From positions 26,446,311 through 26,510,310 of the forward strand of contig JAAOOA010000127.1 in assembly GCA_012861695.1 (NCBI GenBank): a DNA stretch of 64,000 bases, in the 5' to 3' direction. Made by a program: the position numbers and the translations under genes. A model generated the notes under the pieces. That model did not search any database and had not been told where the DNA came from. It saw nothing but the letters and a program-made list of their open reading frames with translations. Positions 14,752 through 43,680 of the stretch are shown here, in pieces. The DNA comes from Trematomus loennbergii. Lineage: Eukaryota; Chordata; Actinopteri; Perciformes; Nototheniidae. How positions within the stretch are numbered: position 1 is the stretch's first letter; every line of letters begins with the position of its first letter.

Positions 14752-16036
14752 GGCTTAATTGCCTAGAAAATGAGAATGTGACCTTCTAGGCTCGTGACAA
14801 AACCACATGAAGCACATTTATCGTACTTTAGAAATCAAAGCTTGTACATAAATGTGACATTTGTCAGTGCCACACTAGCATGGCTATCAAATATACTTTG
14901 TATACTAGTGTAATCATTTAGGCTTGTTAAATAAAGTAGATATAGAAAGAAACTTGGGAGCCTTTTGTGGAATTTTTTTGAGAGATTTTTTTTTGCATTT
15001 TACAAAAAATATAACCAGTAAAAATTACAAAAAATACAAAGGAAATGTTCATACCTAAATCTGTTTCAAAGGCATTTAAGAGAGATGTTTGGTATTATCG
15101 TAATGATTCCAGCTGTGTGTGCTTAGAGTTATTACCTTTATGAGAGGCAACTCACTCACGAGCCATTCCAGCTCTAGCCTTCATGTACATTTGAGGAAAA
15201 AAGTGAGGAATAAAAAACGTTCATCATGCAAAACAATAGTCTTATTGGTAATGGACCATTTGAAAACCCAAGTATTACAGGGCCTCTTTAAGTCTCTGTG
15301 TCACCTCCCCAGTTTCCCGTCCGTTAGCTGTGTTTGTGAACGTGATCTGAGAGACGTGCAGCCTGACACTTTCATCATGCAAAACAATGGTCTTATTCTA
15401 TTTACTTGTTTAAAATGAAATGTGTCTTTAGATTGACTTACAAAATCTGTCCAGGGACTACAGATGACAAATAACCTCTTGGCTAACTCTGGCACATTTA
15501 CAGGAATGTTGATTAATGTGCACTGTCCCTGTTAAATAAACGAATAAATGTATATATTTTGTAATTATCCTGAGTTGTAGACCATCTGAAAACCCAAGTA
15601 TCACAGGGCCTCTTTAAGTCTCTGTGCTCCAATGTGACCCACACTGTTTCCCGTCCGTTAGATGTGTTTGAGAGTGAAAGTGAACCTGATCTGAGAGACG
15701 TGCAGCCGGACGGACTCTCAGCGCTCTGCATTGTTCATGTTATCTGATGGGGGGGGGGGGAACAGCAGCGGTTCAGACTTAGAGTGTCTTTGTTGTCGTA
15801 GTATCACGTTGTACCAGTCTGCAGAGTCACCCTGCAGGCACACATCACAGTAATGCAGTCTCTCTTCATTTCACCTGAGGGAAGCATTCAGGAGGTCAAA
15901 GCTGTCTCTCTGTTCATTCTCCTAAAGCTGGATTTAAAAATTAAATTCTATGATTTCCTCTCTAGAGTCTGTATCAGATTTAGAAAAGAACACATTTCAT
16001 GTAACTGGATTATATTATTCAGATTAAAATGTATTC
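14752..16036. other. Non-coding with an internal direct repeat
   Basis: Blocks tgaaaacccaagtatyacag, ggcctctttaagtctctgtg and gatctgagagacgtgcagcc occur at both 15258-15363 and 15587-15708. catcatgcaaaacaat occurs at 15221 and 15374. A local duplication of an unidentified sequence; a poly-G run lies at 15750. Confidence 0.6.
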
Positions 16037-16044
16037 CCTTACAC

Positions 16045-16352
16045 TAGTGGTTCCCAACCTGTGGGCCGCGGCACCCTAGTGGGCCACGAAGGCATTGCAA
16101 GTAGGCCGCCAAATAATTTGCAAAACATTATGATTTGTGTGGAAACATTTCATTATTAAGATTTGTTTTTATTTGAACCTCCTTTCCTTTCTCTTTCTCG
16201 ATCCTCCTTAGCAACGGTCATTACAGTCCTTGACAGCGGTCTGTTCTACTGGATTAACAACATGTCACATGTTCTGAATTGCCCAAATGTGGGCCGCAGA
16301 TTTTTTTTAATTCACAAATGGGCCCTGAGTTGAAAAAGGTTGGGAACCGCTG
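16045..16352. mobile_element. hAT-type MITE (308 bp) with perfect 8-bp TSD
   Basis: Ends are tagtggttcccaacct and, reverse complemented, cagcggttcccaacct. The 8-bp duplication ccttacac flanks it (16037-16044 and 16353-16360). The interior is rich in gggccgc-like sequence. The 8-bp TSD and the YAGNG start fit a hAT (Charlie/Tip100-like) derivative. Confidence 0.85.
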
Positions 16353-16365
16353 CCTTACACCAATA

Positions 16366-16532
16366 TTTAAAAGAGATGTCATCAGAATACTGGTCATTTT
16401 TAAAGATACCATAATGACATCACTATGTATCACTCGTGCTTCTATTGGCTACAACACATTGTACGTGATAGGCTAAGGGGCGGGACATCTCTAAGCAGTT
16501 GACCAATCACAACAGAGCTGAGCAGCAAACCA
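16366..16532. mobile_element. MITE family 3 fragment
   Basis: Internal part only: catcactatgtatcactcgt, gcttctattggctacaacac, gaccaatcacaacagagctg. No termini. Confidence 0.55.
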
Positions 16533-17149
16533 ATTTCTTCTTTTTTCTTTTTTTTCAGTTTCATTTTCTTTATTTCAAAGAGGTGGAGTAATTGGAAATG
16601 TGATTTATTAAACCAAAATACTGGGTTTTGTTTTTTATCCATGTGTTAAAACTTAACAGCATTTGGAAACTATACTATTCTGTCTTACTGTATAATTTAT
16701 GATAACACATTTGTTATATTAAATATCTTGGTTTCCTATTTTCTAAGGTCACATTAATCTGTTTTCTTACAAGTACACTTAAGGAAAAAACATTTTATAT
16801 ATATTTATTCTCTCTTCTATAAATTTGCATTTCGTTTGATATTTCGGTAATCCAAAAATAACGGAAAGTAATCAGATAGCATTACTTTTATTTTATAATT
16901 TGATACTCAGATTAAGCTACTGGTTACAGTTTTTTACCGGTTACTAGTAACTGTAACAGAATACATTTCGAAATGACCTCTGGTCTGTATCTACATGGAG
17001 GTGTCAGCTGTTTTGTGTTGCGAACTAGCATCAAATGGTAAATGGACTGTACTTATAAAGTGCTTTATCGACCCCTCAAAAGATACTACAAGTCATTCAC
17101 ACATTCACACAACATTCATACAGAGCAGTACCACTTGCTCAGGGAAGCT

Positions 17150-17407
17150 ACACTCACACACACTCACACACTGTACTTATATAGCGCTTTATCCAGTCTT
17201 TACGACCCCTCAAAGTGCCTTACATACTACCATTCATCATTCACACCTCATTCATACAGAGCTAACATTCACACACCGTTGGCCATCGGGAGCAACTCAG
17301 GGTTCAGTATCTTGCCCAAGGATACATCGACATGTTTTCTGCACTGGCAGGGATCGAACCCACAACCTTCTAATTGAAAGACGATCGCACTCCCTTCGCA
17401 GCCACAA
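17150..17407 (-). mobile_element. tRNA-derived SINE, with a second partial copy at 17035-17150
   Basis: On the - strand the B box ggttcgatccc lies at 17350-17360, followed by ccttgggcaagatactgaac and a tail ggataaagcgctatataagt. The first 110 bases upstream repeat the tail end (tgtacttataaagtgcttta), so two copies are joined end to end. Confidence 0.72.
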
Positions 17408-17919
17408 TTAAAGGTCCCCTATTATACTGTTTTTCATCAATATTTATAGGTCTCAGATATATACAGAACATGTGTCTGAAGTGTTTGGCTCCAAACCCCA
17501 AACAGATCATTGCAGCATCCCATAATCCCCTCTGTTTCAGCCCTGTTTCAAAAGTGCTGATTCTCTGTCTGTTACTTTAGATGAAAATAAGAGCCCTCCC
17601 CACGCCCCTCTGAGAGATATTTGGTTACAAAGAACACAATGGTGCTCTAGGAGGAGAGTCAGGTGATAAGGTGGGGGGGGGGGGTTACCTTGGTTGCTGA
17701 TTGGCTAATGGTTACATAAGCCATAAAATCGTTATGACATCATAAAGTGGCCAAAATCTGATCAGCTCATTTTCAGACAGGTTTTTATATAAATGGATCA
17801 GGACAAAAAGAGAGAGAATCTTGTTCCTGAAACTTTCAGAATCTCTTTACACAGAGGGGACACATGTTGATGTAGAGGAAACATGAAGAAGTGGGTTTTG
17901 CATAATAGGTGACCTTTAA
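17408..17919. mobile_element. MITE family 2 relative (diverged)
   Basis: Ends ttaaaggtcccctattatac and cataataggtgacctttaa. The interior (ggtctcagatatatacagaa, ccaaacagatcattgcag) resembles the copy at 48745. Confidence 0.7.
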
Positions 17920-19681
17920 AGCCCCCCCCCCCCCCTCAGCTGAGTCATCGTTCTGTGAAATCGGACACGTCTGATGAAGAGCCAGAGCTCCTCTTCACTG
18001 CTGCACCAGCATCTTCCTCTGATCTCTGACGGAACTCAATACCCTCCATGCAGGGGGGGGGGTCTGCTGTTTTCTATATTTCACATTAGTGATGCACTGA
18101 TGAGGGGAAACAGCATATGGACATCAGTGTGTTGCCATGGTGACATCAACAGAGGGAGCCACATCCTCTGTTTGTTTCATATTTATGTCAATTAGTAACA
18201 TTATATTTACATTCTGTAGCAGCTTTTAAAGCAAGTGCTTTCACACGTAAATACATACATATAGTTATAAACAAGGGACACATATTTAAATACATGCTAC
18301 TACACAGAGGAGATGTATTAAGTCTATTCAAATATGTCTTTCAAAGCCAGTCTGACAGACATACAGTATATGTTGTATTTCCACCAAGACTCCTCAAATT
18401 GTACAGTAGATTTATTTCATGCTTGACTTTCTGTCTATCGATCTACTTGGTGCATATTTAGTTTTTCTCTACCGTGGCAGTATTGTTTTCTCTCTGGCGA
18501 TACACAGTCAATGATCTTCCTGTTTGCTTCAGTGATTCAGATTGTTTAATCTTTATGTAAGTCATTAAGATTTTATTTATGTAACACCATTTAAAAGAAA
18601 GTCTCAAAGCTCTTTTACAGGTAAAACATACAGAGAAAGTATATACTGTATATACACAGAGGACACACATTCAAAAACACAAAAATAATGATGGCATCTC
18701 TACAGGAATGGCACGTCTAAAATGATTTATAGTGTGACTATTTCATAATTTGACCGACCAGTATCACATATATGTTGTTATTCTAACACAATCATCAAGT
18801 TTTACTTCCGTTTTACCCAAATTTGCCCAAATATCTGCTCGATTTCTTTCTGTTTTTTACTGTGACAGTTTTGTGATCTCTGCTCACAGTCTCCATACTA
18901 GATAAATGTTAATATTCTTCTCAACAACCTAAGGTAATGTACGCCGATGTGTTTATACATATAAATATATCTTTTAATATCGTTATATTTTGTGTCAAAT
19001 ACCCAGCAAATTATCCTTTAGTGTGCTTCAGTAAATACGTGTATTTGCTATTTAAGAAGTGTATGTGAATGTGTCTTCGCTTTGAAGACCAGTCTCCTTT
19101 CATTGGGCTTGACTTAGTCTCTTTGGTCATTTCAAACCGTTCTGCTTGGTTCATGCTTCTGTATTCTTCTAAGTAGTTTTGCTGTGTCAGCGTTGTTATC
19201 TCTGACCTTGTGTTTCTCTCCTCACTTTGTGTTCAGACGTAGTTACTGCAGCTCGTACCCACAAGCAAAGGCAATTTTGTTTATATACCGCAGCGTCTGT
19301 CATACGCAACGGCTATTTAAAGTGATCCACAGCTTGCTTGGACGAATTTAAACAGGATAGGGTGAACACTTTCACACTTTCCAAAAAGAGCTTCCATGGT
19401 AAAAAACGTTTCCATGATCTGAATTTAGAAAGAGTAGAAAGAAAATACTGACATGTGTTCAGATAAGAGAAAATTGTGTTTGAATATAAAACGACTCAAT
19501 TCAGCTCGTGTTTCCTAATCACCGTTGTATTGTTAATACCATTTACTGTAGTTCAATGGAGAATAAGGAAGCGTAAAATGCAATCATGAGTTGAAAGGAG
19601 ATAATATGTGTGATTATCATCTGTAATATAACAGCTTCTATTTGAGTGAGAGTGACTTATTCTACACAGATGGACATGAAT
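17920..19681. other. Non-coding; no gene seen
   Basis: Contains C and G homopolymers (about 17922, 18052) and A/T-rich sequence only. Confidence 0.55.
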
Positions 19682-20103
19682 TTTAAAGAAGCCCTATTAT
19701 GCTTTTTGGGGTTCTCCCTTTCCTGTAGTGTGATATATAAGTTTTAGTGCATGTAAATGGTCTGCAAAGGCTAAAATCCCTGAGTTTCTCTCCCACACAC
19801 TCCCCCCCCCCCTGCCTGAAACACCTCCATCACATGTAACACTCGCGCTTCTATTGGCTAGCGCTCCAACACATTGTACGTGATAGGCTAAGAGGTGGGA
19901 CATCTGTTGACCAATTACAACAGAGTCGGCCAGCTAACCAATCAGAGCAGACTGGGCTCTGGTTTCAGACAGAGGGTGAAAAGAGGTGCTGCAGCACGGC
20001 AGTATGAGAAAAATCTTTGTGAACATTAAAGCAAGGAGACATGTCACAGTCGAGACACTACATACAAATATGAAGCTGGAAATGATAATATAGCCCCTTT
20101 AAA
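19682..20103. mobile_element. MITE family 3 copy
   Basis: Ends tttaaagaagccctattatg and tatagcccctttaaa. Shares several 20-base blocks with 1402-1833 and carries gcgcttctattggctagcg and cgtgataggcta also found at 16430-16475. Confidence 0.72.
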
Positions 20104-20924
20104 TACTGCGCTACCTTCCTGATATACGTTTTTCTCTCTTATGCATCTTTACTGTATACAATTCTTCTTTATAGTTTTTTTAATTGTCCCAGTCGTTCAT
20201 GCATCACAGTGTCTAAGTGTGAGAACAATTTACATCAGAGGTTTTTCGTGGAAAACTCATGTCATCAGCCCTGATCTTAAAAAAGATGGCGCAGCACCGC
20301 AGACTCAGGGGATGGCAGAGTCACTGAGAGACCACTATTATTAGAGCTGTCTAATATTAGAGCGTGCATCTGTGCTGAAACAAAGGGGAATTAAAAGCTT
20401 ATCAGCCATGAGTGGAATGAACTGCTAATGCACGATTACAATGAATATGCATTTGGATGTGTGGAAACAATGTATGTTAAACAATGCAGTGCATTTAGTG
20501 ATGTTTCCTGTGGTCTTGTGTGCACATTTTAATGCATTGGGTTTTTATTGACATGATTGTTAATATGTCTGGCCTGGAATAAAGAAATAAGAAAGCTATT
20601 TAAGCACGACCAGATTGCAAGTGGCGTTTCTTTCTGTCTGTGTCCAGAAAAGCAGGTGTTTAAATTGGGATAGTGTAAGATAATGTATGAAAAAACGTAT
20701 AAGAATACATTAATTATCCAGGGGTTAGGGGTAGGTTATCAGTTTGGATGGATTTTTAAAATAGTTGAATTTTCACCCAACAGACAACAGTGACCCATTT
20801 CCTACTTTTGTTCTTGCGTTGATGCACACGTGGGTTGTGTCCCACATACAAAGCAGAATGCAGTGAAGTACATCTCCCTGACTCAAAGAGGTTTCCTGGA
20901 TTAGGTCTGGATATATATATATCC

Positions 20925-21010
20925 TTTATTTAACCAGGTAAAAGTCTCATTGAGATTAAAATCTCTTTTCCAAGAGCGACCTGGCCAAGAAGGGCAGCAT
21001 GCACAAAGTT
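20925..21010. mobile_element. Fish interspersed repeat fragment (tttatttaaccaggtaaa type)
   Basis: tttatttaaccaggtaaaag, cattgagattaaaatctctt and gcgacctggccaagaagg form a widespread teleost repeat 3' end. A fragment only. Confidence 0.55.
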
Positions 21011-21123
21011 ACACAGATAAAACACAGACAATACAGGCAGACGAATACAGTGGTCGTCAAACACAAATTAGATGTCACATTAACCAATCAATATGCAAAT
21101 AAAATAAACTATTATACATCATT

Positions 21124-21508
21124 CAGGGTTCTTACGGTCATTAAAAACCTGGAAAAGTCATGGAAATTCAACTAAAGTTGCATCAAATGCCGAAATAGTA
21201 ATACTATAATGATAATAAATACTGTATCGTATAGTAATGAAACGTAAAATGGCATTTAACTGACGAGGTATTTTGCTGGTGAGAGATGTGAGCTGCTTTA
21301 GTCTGTAGAAGCTAGTAAGCCTACTATTTGATTTGTTTTAGATAGCACAACATGTTTCATATGCAGACCTTATTTTCCTGTTCCATGTTCAAATAAACCA
21401 TTTTCAGTGGTACCGCTGAGAAAGAGTAATTTTTTTGGTCATGGAAAATGAGGTAAAGGTCATGGAGAAGTCATTGAAAATCATTGGTGAAAAAGTGTAT
21501 GAACCCTG
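21124..21508. mobile_element. MITE with CAGGGTTC termini (385 bp), 43 bp-scale terminal inversion
   Basis: Starts cagggttcttacggtcatta and ends gtgtatgaaccctg. Flanked by atcatt on both sides (21118-21123 and 21509-21514). The interior repeats gtcatggaaa/gtcatggaga motifs. Probably hAT-related, although the visible duplication is only 6 bp. It ends about 170 bp upstream of the first recognised map1a exon. Confidence 0.68.
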
Positions 21509-21680
21509 ATCATTAAAAACTGGCACAATTGAAAACGACTTCAATGTCGTCCAGCTGGATGTCTTCAGCTGGACGACAGTGTCCAACCTTCAGATCTTGA
21601 TGGAGTTGAATCTTAATCTTCGTCTGAAGTGCTTCATTGACACAAGGTGTTGACATTATGTTTTCAATCTTCTGCTTCAG

Positions 21681-37243
<15,563 letters not shown>

Positions 37244-40200
37244 GCTTCACGAGCTTCACTCCCCCCCGCTGTGACCCCCCCCTCCCATCTCTCCCCTCCC
37301 TCTCATCTGTTCCCACTCAAAGCAAAGCGACCAGCGCTGCTTCAAAGCTTCAAAGCTCTCAATGCATTTGCCGCAGCGCTCAATACACTAGATTCTGTTC
37401 GCTGAAATCAAAGTCAAAATTGTGGGTTTATGCTTTCATGTGTCAGTTAGGGTTTTTCATCTGTTACTTAACCGTAAGCCCTAAAACACTCCTACACTAG
37501 CACTAGGTGAAAAAACATTCGTAATAACATAATGACGCTTTATTTGACTCGTATAACAGATGCATTGATACATGTATTCAGCCACAGTTACACGACAGAA
37601 GTGTAGTTCTTAAACTGTTGGCTTAATTCCAAATTAACTCAGAAATCTAATCATCTAACATTAAAAAAAGTTTAAAAAAATGTTACCTAAATGAATCAGT
37701 GATCAAAAATGTGTTTGGATTGTATTCACAGTGTTTTTCAAAGAGGAAACATTCTTCTGTTTTATTTTCAATGCACAGGATTTGCAATTCTGATCAGTAG
37801 CTGCTGGATTTACTCAATACATACGACATGAATCGATGTAATGTAAAAGACAAAAAAACAACACTTCTTGTAATTCGTGGTGACGTTTTAGGAGGTGCCT
37901 GAGGTTGCCACTGTTTGAGATTTTACTTCTCGGCTTTCTCTCTTAAGCTGCTGCATGGTGCTTGCGTTTTAGCTGAAAATCGTTCAGAACTGCGTAGGGT
38001 TAACCCGTTCTGTAGCCAAGTGATGGATGCAGTTTAGAGTAGATAGGTTACTGTTTGGCTGTGATTCAATAGGCAGAAGGACGATGTTTGCACACTACAA
38101 TGGCTACTCTTTAAGTCTTCATCATGCTCTGTGTGTGTTGTATGACCTCCAGTACAAACATGTGTCTATATCAATACAGGGGTTATGTTAAATAATTAGA
38201 TATAATGCAGAAATGATGAAGCGAATGCAGTGTTTCTGATTATGCATTTGAGAAGAAGGTTCATGTAGTTCATGTAGAATGATCTGTACTTTCCTCCTGT
38301 TCAGCGACATGTCTCTGTCAGTATCACAAAATGACGAGAAAGGAAAATAATGTGACTAATGTAGCAACCGAAGGGAGAGTTAGAAGTGGGAACGGCAATA
38401 TTATATTTATCACTGCGGTTGTATTTCAGGACAATAAGTGGGTGTTACAGGAGGCGTTTTTCATGTGCCTTTAGCTTGAGGTTTTAAAGAGGAAGGGGTA
38501 GTTGAAGGACAAGTCAGCCATTGTGAGGCGGAGCGAGAAACCAGGGTAAAACAAAGAAACTAAGAACACAACTTTTAAATAAAGGACCAGTCAGTTTATA
38601 CCAGTACGCACAAATCGTATCCACACAAATAATACACTCAATAACTAAAGAGCTCTTTAATCAAATTCAGCATTAAAGCCACTTTTAAACAAATATGAAT
38701 GTCTTTGAGCGAAGTCTTGCACATGATAGGTATGTCATTTTCTGAGAGTTTAGGGTTGGGGTGAAGTAGTTTGAGCACAGAGAGTGAGTGTGGTGATAGA
38801 AAACTACTTTTACCTGTATTATAGAATAATGTAAAAACAGTCTATCTTATATAAAGAAGCAATTATTCCCAATATTATTCCCAGAGAAATATTTATTACA
38901 GAATGAGCATGAATGATTATGTGCTGGATGCTGATTCAAAGTGAATGTCTTTGCAATAGTTGTGTATGTGTGTGTGATATATGACACACTCGATACACAC
39001 TGTTTTCTGACGGTGAGTCCTCTTAACTGGTTCAGCATGAAAGGCCTTTCTGCTTCTTCACAGAGAGTCGCTCACATTGATTTTAAATGAGGCCAAGTTG
39101 TATTTCTTTATTTATATCAAAAGATTTAACAAAATAATTTACTTTTTTAAAATAATTTGTTTTGATTTGTATTCTTTTACTAATATTTATTATATTTGAT
39201 TTCTAAGAAATACATTTCTGCCGACATGGCTCATCACAGGCTTGTTTTTTTTTGTGTGTTAAGGACTGATATGAGGCCAGTGTGGGCGATAGAGGAAAGG
39301 AGGCTTGGATTTACAGAAAGCACTTTGTTTGATGATCGATCCAGATGTTGCCAACTAAAAGCAGAAAGGATCCTCTGCTTGTATAGTTTAACTAAACTTA
39401 ATTATTTCTCTCAATCTATTTCAAAAACAGCTAGAGCGTGTTGTCAGAGTTTGTGCCATTTTCTTTCCCTGTGTAACGCTCACACGTGTTTATACCTCAT
39501 CTTCCCAAGCCTCCGTGCTCTCTGCTCTGCCTGGCCTCCCCTAACATTATACTGTCCATTATGCACTTTCTGAGCCTCGATATGCATTTCATGCTTGTGA
39601 TGAATCCGAGGCAGACTCCTTATTTGATCCCACTGGGGAGAGTTTGATGCAGGTTGTATATTAAACAGCTGGAGAACGCACAAGTACACTGGAGGGCACA
39701 CTTAGAGGAGAGGAAAGGTTTACATTGACTTAAAAAGTCGTTGTCTGGAAATCAGATTTTGTGGAGGGTCGGATATGTAGTGTCTTTCAAATATTGTCTT
39801 TAAGTGGCAGATTCCAAATACCCAGCCTTGAGGTTTTCAAGGCACCAGTAGAACGCTGTGAATCGCTTGATACTGAACTGTGTGACCACATGCAGAAGCT
39901 GAATGCACTATAGAGGAGATCTATTTTTCTGAATGTTGAGTTGGTACTACCATGCGATTGCTGCTGGATCAAAAACAATAGAGAAAATAAATAAAAATGA
40001 AAACAAAACACACCAGCCTTGACAGAGAATACATTGTGTGGAGCGGAGGATGAGAGCAGAAACGGTTTGATGTTTTGACGACTGTTCTGCGTCATTCCTG
40101 ATGGGACAGAAAGCAAGGGAGCTCCCGTAACAAACACATTAACACTAACACAGAAATAGTACTAAATGCAACGTTAACTTTTTCCTGAAAATGACTTGAA

Positions 40201-41557
40201 ACACATGCAGACTCAAAAAACAAAACATGGATGAAATGAAACAAACGCCACATGTACATGTATGTACTGTGCACAGATTGTACATATCGCTCTGGAGAGA
40301 ACAAACCTGAAAGATATATAACACACTGTCCTGTTAGTGACAATACTCTCAAAACTACTTCAAGATAAAACGCTGACAAGATACAGAACGAAATACAAAT
40401 CTATCAGTTCAATCTCATCGCCATCGCTGCATCGAAATGAAGATTTCATTTGATCTCAACATGGTGTCATCCATCCATTTAATCTCTGCATGTGATTTAT
40501 TTAGTTATAATCCTGAATGTAGTTGTTTAACATGGAAATAATAATACAAAATACAATGCTATTTTAAAGAGGTATATTTGAAAAAAGAACAAAAAAAGCG
40601 TATTGTCTTAACTGGTCCTGAAATACAGTAATATAATAATATAATACTGGGCTGTGCTTTTATTGTTTGCCCTGTTAACATGTTGTTAAGAAACGCTGTA
40701 TTGGTAGTTCTGTTTGATTCTCTCTTTTCTTTTTGCATTGTATTAATCTTAGTTACGTTTCTCTTCCTCAGCGCAATATTCAATATCTCTCTGTCTTTAA
40801 ATCTAACTTGTAAAAGTAGAACTACTTCAGATTCATTGTAAAAGGGAAACAGCCTGGTGATCATCTATTAAAGTACATTTAAATCTCACTTTGTGTGTGT
40901 TTTCATGTCTCCTTTTATTATTTACAGGTCGTTTTATATGTCAAGACTGTATCTCAAAGTGATAGGGAGTAAGTAAATGCATTTCATGATTTTTTAAAAC
41001 ACATCACAGTACTCAAAATAAAGAAAACGAATTACTATTAATGACTAAACAAGACCACAAGTCGATAGCTATGCTAGCACTATATTTGGGCATGGCAGTG
41101 CTTTTAAAGCTAACACGGTCATTTGACATACAGATGTGGAAACAAGTCTTTTTATGCAAGTGGCAAGTATGTCTTACATTTTTTGCACTCAAGGCTCAAG
41201 TCATTTAGCAGTTTACACCAATTTAAAATGTCTCATTTTGCATTCTTTCATTTGTTTTGTGTGAAAACAATTTAGTTTTCTATGCAAATGAAATCATGTG
41301 TGGTATCTTTATACAATCACATAACATTATTTCTAAACCTTTCTGTCCTGCCACTTGTAGATAATGTTGAATCAAACAAAGTGCTGGGGATGAACAGCCT
41401 TAAGGAATAAAAGGGAAATAATTGGATTTCTCGTAAACCTTTTAAAAACATTCTTTTATTTCCAATCTAGTATTTTTCTATCAGATGAATGAACTCGAAG
41501 TGAAGTCCTGAGTCATTGATTATTGGAGTCCGAGTTAAGCTGCAAGTCTTTTTTGAT
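37244..41557 (+). other. map1a 3' UTR and intergenic DNA
   Basis: C-rich just after the stop, then A/T-rich without recognised exons on either strand. The end of the transcript cannot be placed. Confidence 0.55.
38578..38583 (+). promoter_or_regulatory. Candidate polyadenylation signal of map1a
   Basis: This is the first AATAAA I noticed after the map1a stop, about 1.3 kb downstream. It is position-based only; later A/T-rich hexamers exist and the real 3' end may be further on. Confidence 0.22.
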
Positions 41558-42516
41558 TTAAGGGTCATTCCAGAATTGGAGGACATTTCATGTCCCCCAT
41601 ATAAAAAATCTAATAATCCATGCCCAAAAAGCTAAGACATGCACTTGTTGTGTTAAATATACTTGTCTTGAGACAAGATGCATAAAAGTTGTAGAAAAAG
41701 TGGTTACAAATATTATTTAAAATATCAAATAGCTCTCGAACACCCCCTAAAATTGCCCTTTTCTCTTGTCCCAGCTTCTTGGTGACCAACTTGCATGTCA
41801 AATATAACATTTAAAATAGGGTTTTTATTTACTTTTTTGGTATTATTCTATTGATATATGTGTCTTGTAATGGTAAAATCAATTTGTTAAATCATAAACA
41901 CATTTTAAATAACAGTAATTTGCACAGAAGGTGTGTCCCTCAACATGCGCGCAACCCTGTTACCGAAACCTTTTTAGCTTGGCAGAGGAAGTGAAAAAAC
42001 TGTTTGTCGCATGACACAGTGGAAAGGACATCAGCAAGCCATGTGCTACTACCATGGGTAGACCAAAACTAAGTCCTCTCTTTTATTTGTAATATATTTC
42101 CAATCTTGTCACTCTTGAAGGAGTGTGGCACTCATACAAACGCAACCCTGTTACTCAAATTATGAGACTAAAACAAATGAATTTCAAATGTATCTTTCTT
42201 TAGTTAAATATCTAAGTGTGTCCATTCCTTGACAATAGCATTACATTGTGCAGCTAGCATTAATTCCTGAGGTAAAAGCTAAAATTAGCATTGATTTTCA
42301 ACCCTGTTTCTTGCAACCCTGTTACTATAATTAGAGTAACAGGGTTAATTCTTCATTGGAAAATATACATTTGATGCCTTAGCTGGGCAAATCACTTTTT
42401 TTGATGGTTTATTATCTGTTTTTCCTAAATACATAACAAAAAATAATAAAATGAAAGGTTCATTTTTCAAAAATGTTGGTGTCTAAATTGTCCTCCAATT
42501 CTGGAATGACCCTTAA
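41558..42516. mobile_element. Non-autonomous DNA transposon of about 0.96 kb with 30-bp TIRs
   Basis: The left end gatttaagggtcattccaga...ggaggaca is mirrored by tgtcctccaa...atgacccttaaatc at the right end. No transposase ORF. The interior contains several direct occurrences of a gcaaccctgttac-type motif (about 41952, 42141, 42313) plus gtaacagggtt (42345). The superfamily is undetermined; the palindromic TTAA next to the end could be its target site. Confidence 0.68.
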
Positions 42517-42719
42517 ATCGAGTCCTACAGTATGTCATCAAATCGTTAACTCGACTTACTTGACTTTAACTTGAGTCCTGGAAACATTACAGAAACAACC
42601 GTCATTATAATACAAGTGTCTCCCTAATATTGTGTTGCTGTGTTTGCCCCTGAAACAAAAAACAAATAAGTAGATACATAAAGTAGTAAAGCAGTTTTTG
42701 CCTACATTTTAAAAACGTA

Positions 42720-42925
42720 CCTCGGGAGGCGTGTGGCGCAGTGGACTAGTGCGTTGGTGTTCGGATCACGGGAGCACAGGTTCAAACCCCACTGCAGTCA
42801 GCATATCGTTGTGTCCCTGGGCAAGACACGTCACCCCACATTGCTCCTGTGGGGATTGCCCACAATATTGAGTATGTAAGTCGCTTTGGATAAAAGCGTC
42901 TAACATGTAATGTAATGTATTTTAG
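42720..42925 (+). mobile_element. tRNA-derived SINE
   Basis: Head with tggcgcagtggactagtgcg (A box) and ggttcaaaccc (B box, 42779-42789). The body is ccctgggcaagacacgtcac and the 3' end tcgctttggataaaagcgtc followed by (taatg)n. The 3' end resembles a fish LINE tail, as expected for SINEs that borrow LINE machinery. Confidence 0.82.
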
Positions 42926-43595
42926 ACTGATCCGTCACAAAATATGACATGGCAGTTGCTACAGTATAAGTTAAGAAATACACCTTAATGGGTTTCTGTA
43001 AATACATTTAGTTCGGCGTAATTTATAAATGAAGTAGTGAGCTTTTGGCCTCAGTTTGAGAGACACGTCTGGATCATTTGATTTGTCACGTTGAAATCCT
43101 CCAGCAGCACCGCTCACTCCTCACACTCGACTTGTCAAAATAACTTAGCAGTTTTCTTGTTAATGTTGACAGATCTCTGACTGAGCAGCGAGGTAAATAA
43201 AAAACTCAATACATGTTCTCCCAGAGGAAAGGGAGCGGGATGGAGAATCGATGTGTTCTGCAAAATCAACCCTGAAGCATCTCCACCTGAAGCTCCTCCT
43301 CCTCTGACCCGCCGTTACACACCGAGGAACCACTGATTTATTATCACGTCTCACATTTCATCTATGATCAAACACACGTAGGAACAAGCTTCATCGTTTC
43401 TGAACCTTCATCGTTTTGACCAGACTCCACTCTTAGTTTTTGGAATAACCCTGAACAACCTGCACATAGTGTACACACACCCTACCTCAGTGCATTTACA
43501 GTAAGTGTACATTTTGAACACGTGTATTATGTCTATAGCATGCTATGTTTATATTTTATTAGTAGGCCTAGTAGATTTGTCTGTTACATTGTAAG

Positions 43596-43680
43596 CAGGG
43601 TTCTTACACCTTTTCCAAAGTCAAATTCAAGCACTTTTTCAAGGTGCATTTCAAGCTTATCAAGCATCTTACAGCTGTTG
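43596..43680. mobile_element. End fragment of a CAGGGTTC-type element
   Basis: cagggttcttacaccttttc followed by caagcacttttt-type sequence. It matches in inverted orientation the end at 62669-62796. No partner end was identified nearby. Confidence 0.45.

Noticed and set aside
39196..39573. Open frame of 125 codons downstream of map1a
   Set aside because: No homology or domain recognised. It lies in probable 3' UTR or intergenic sequence.
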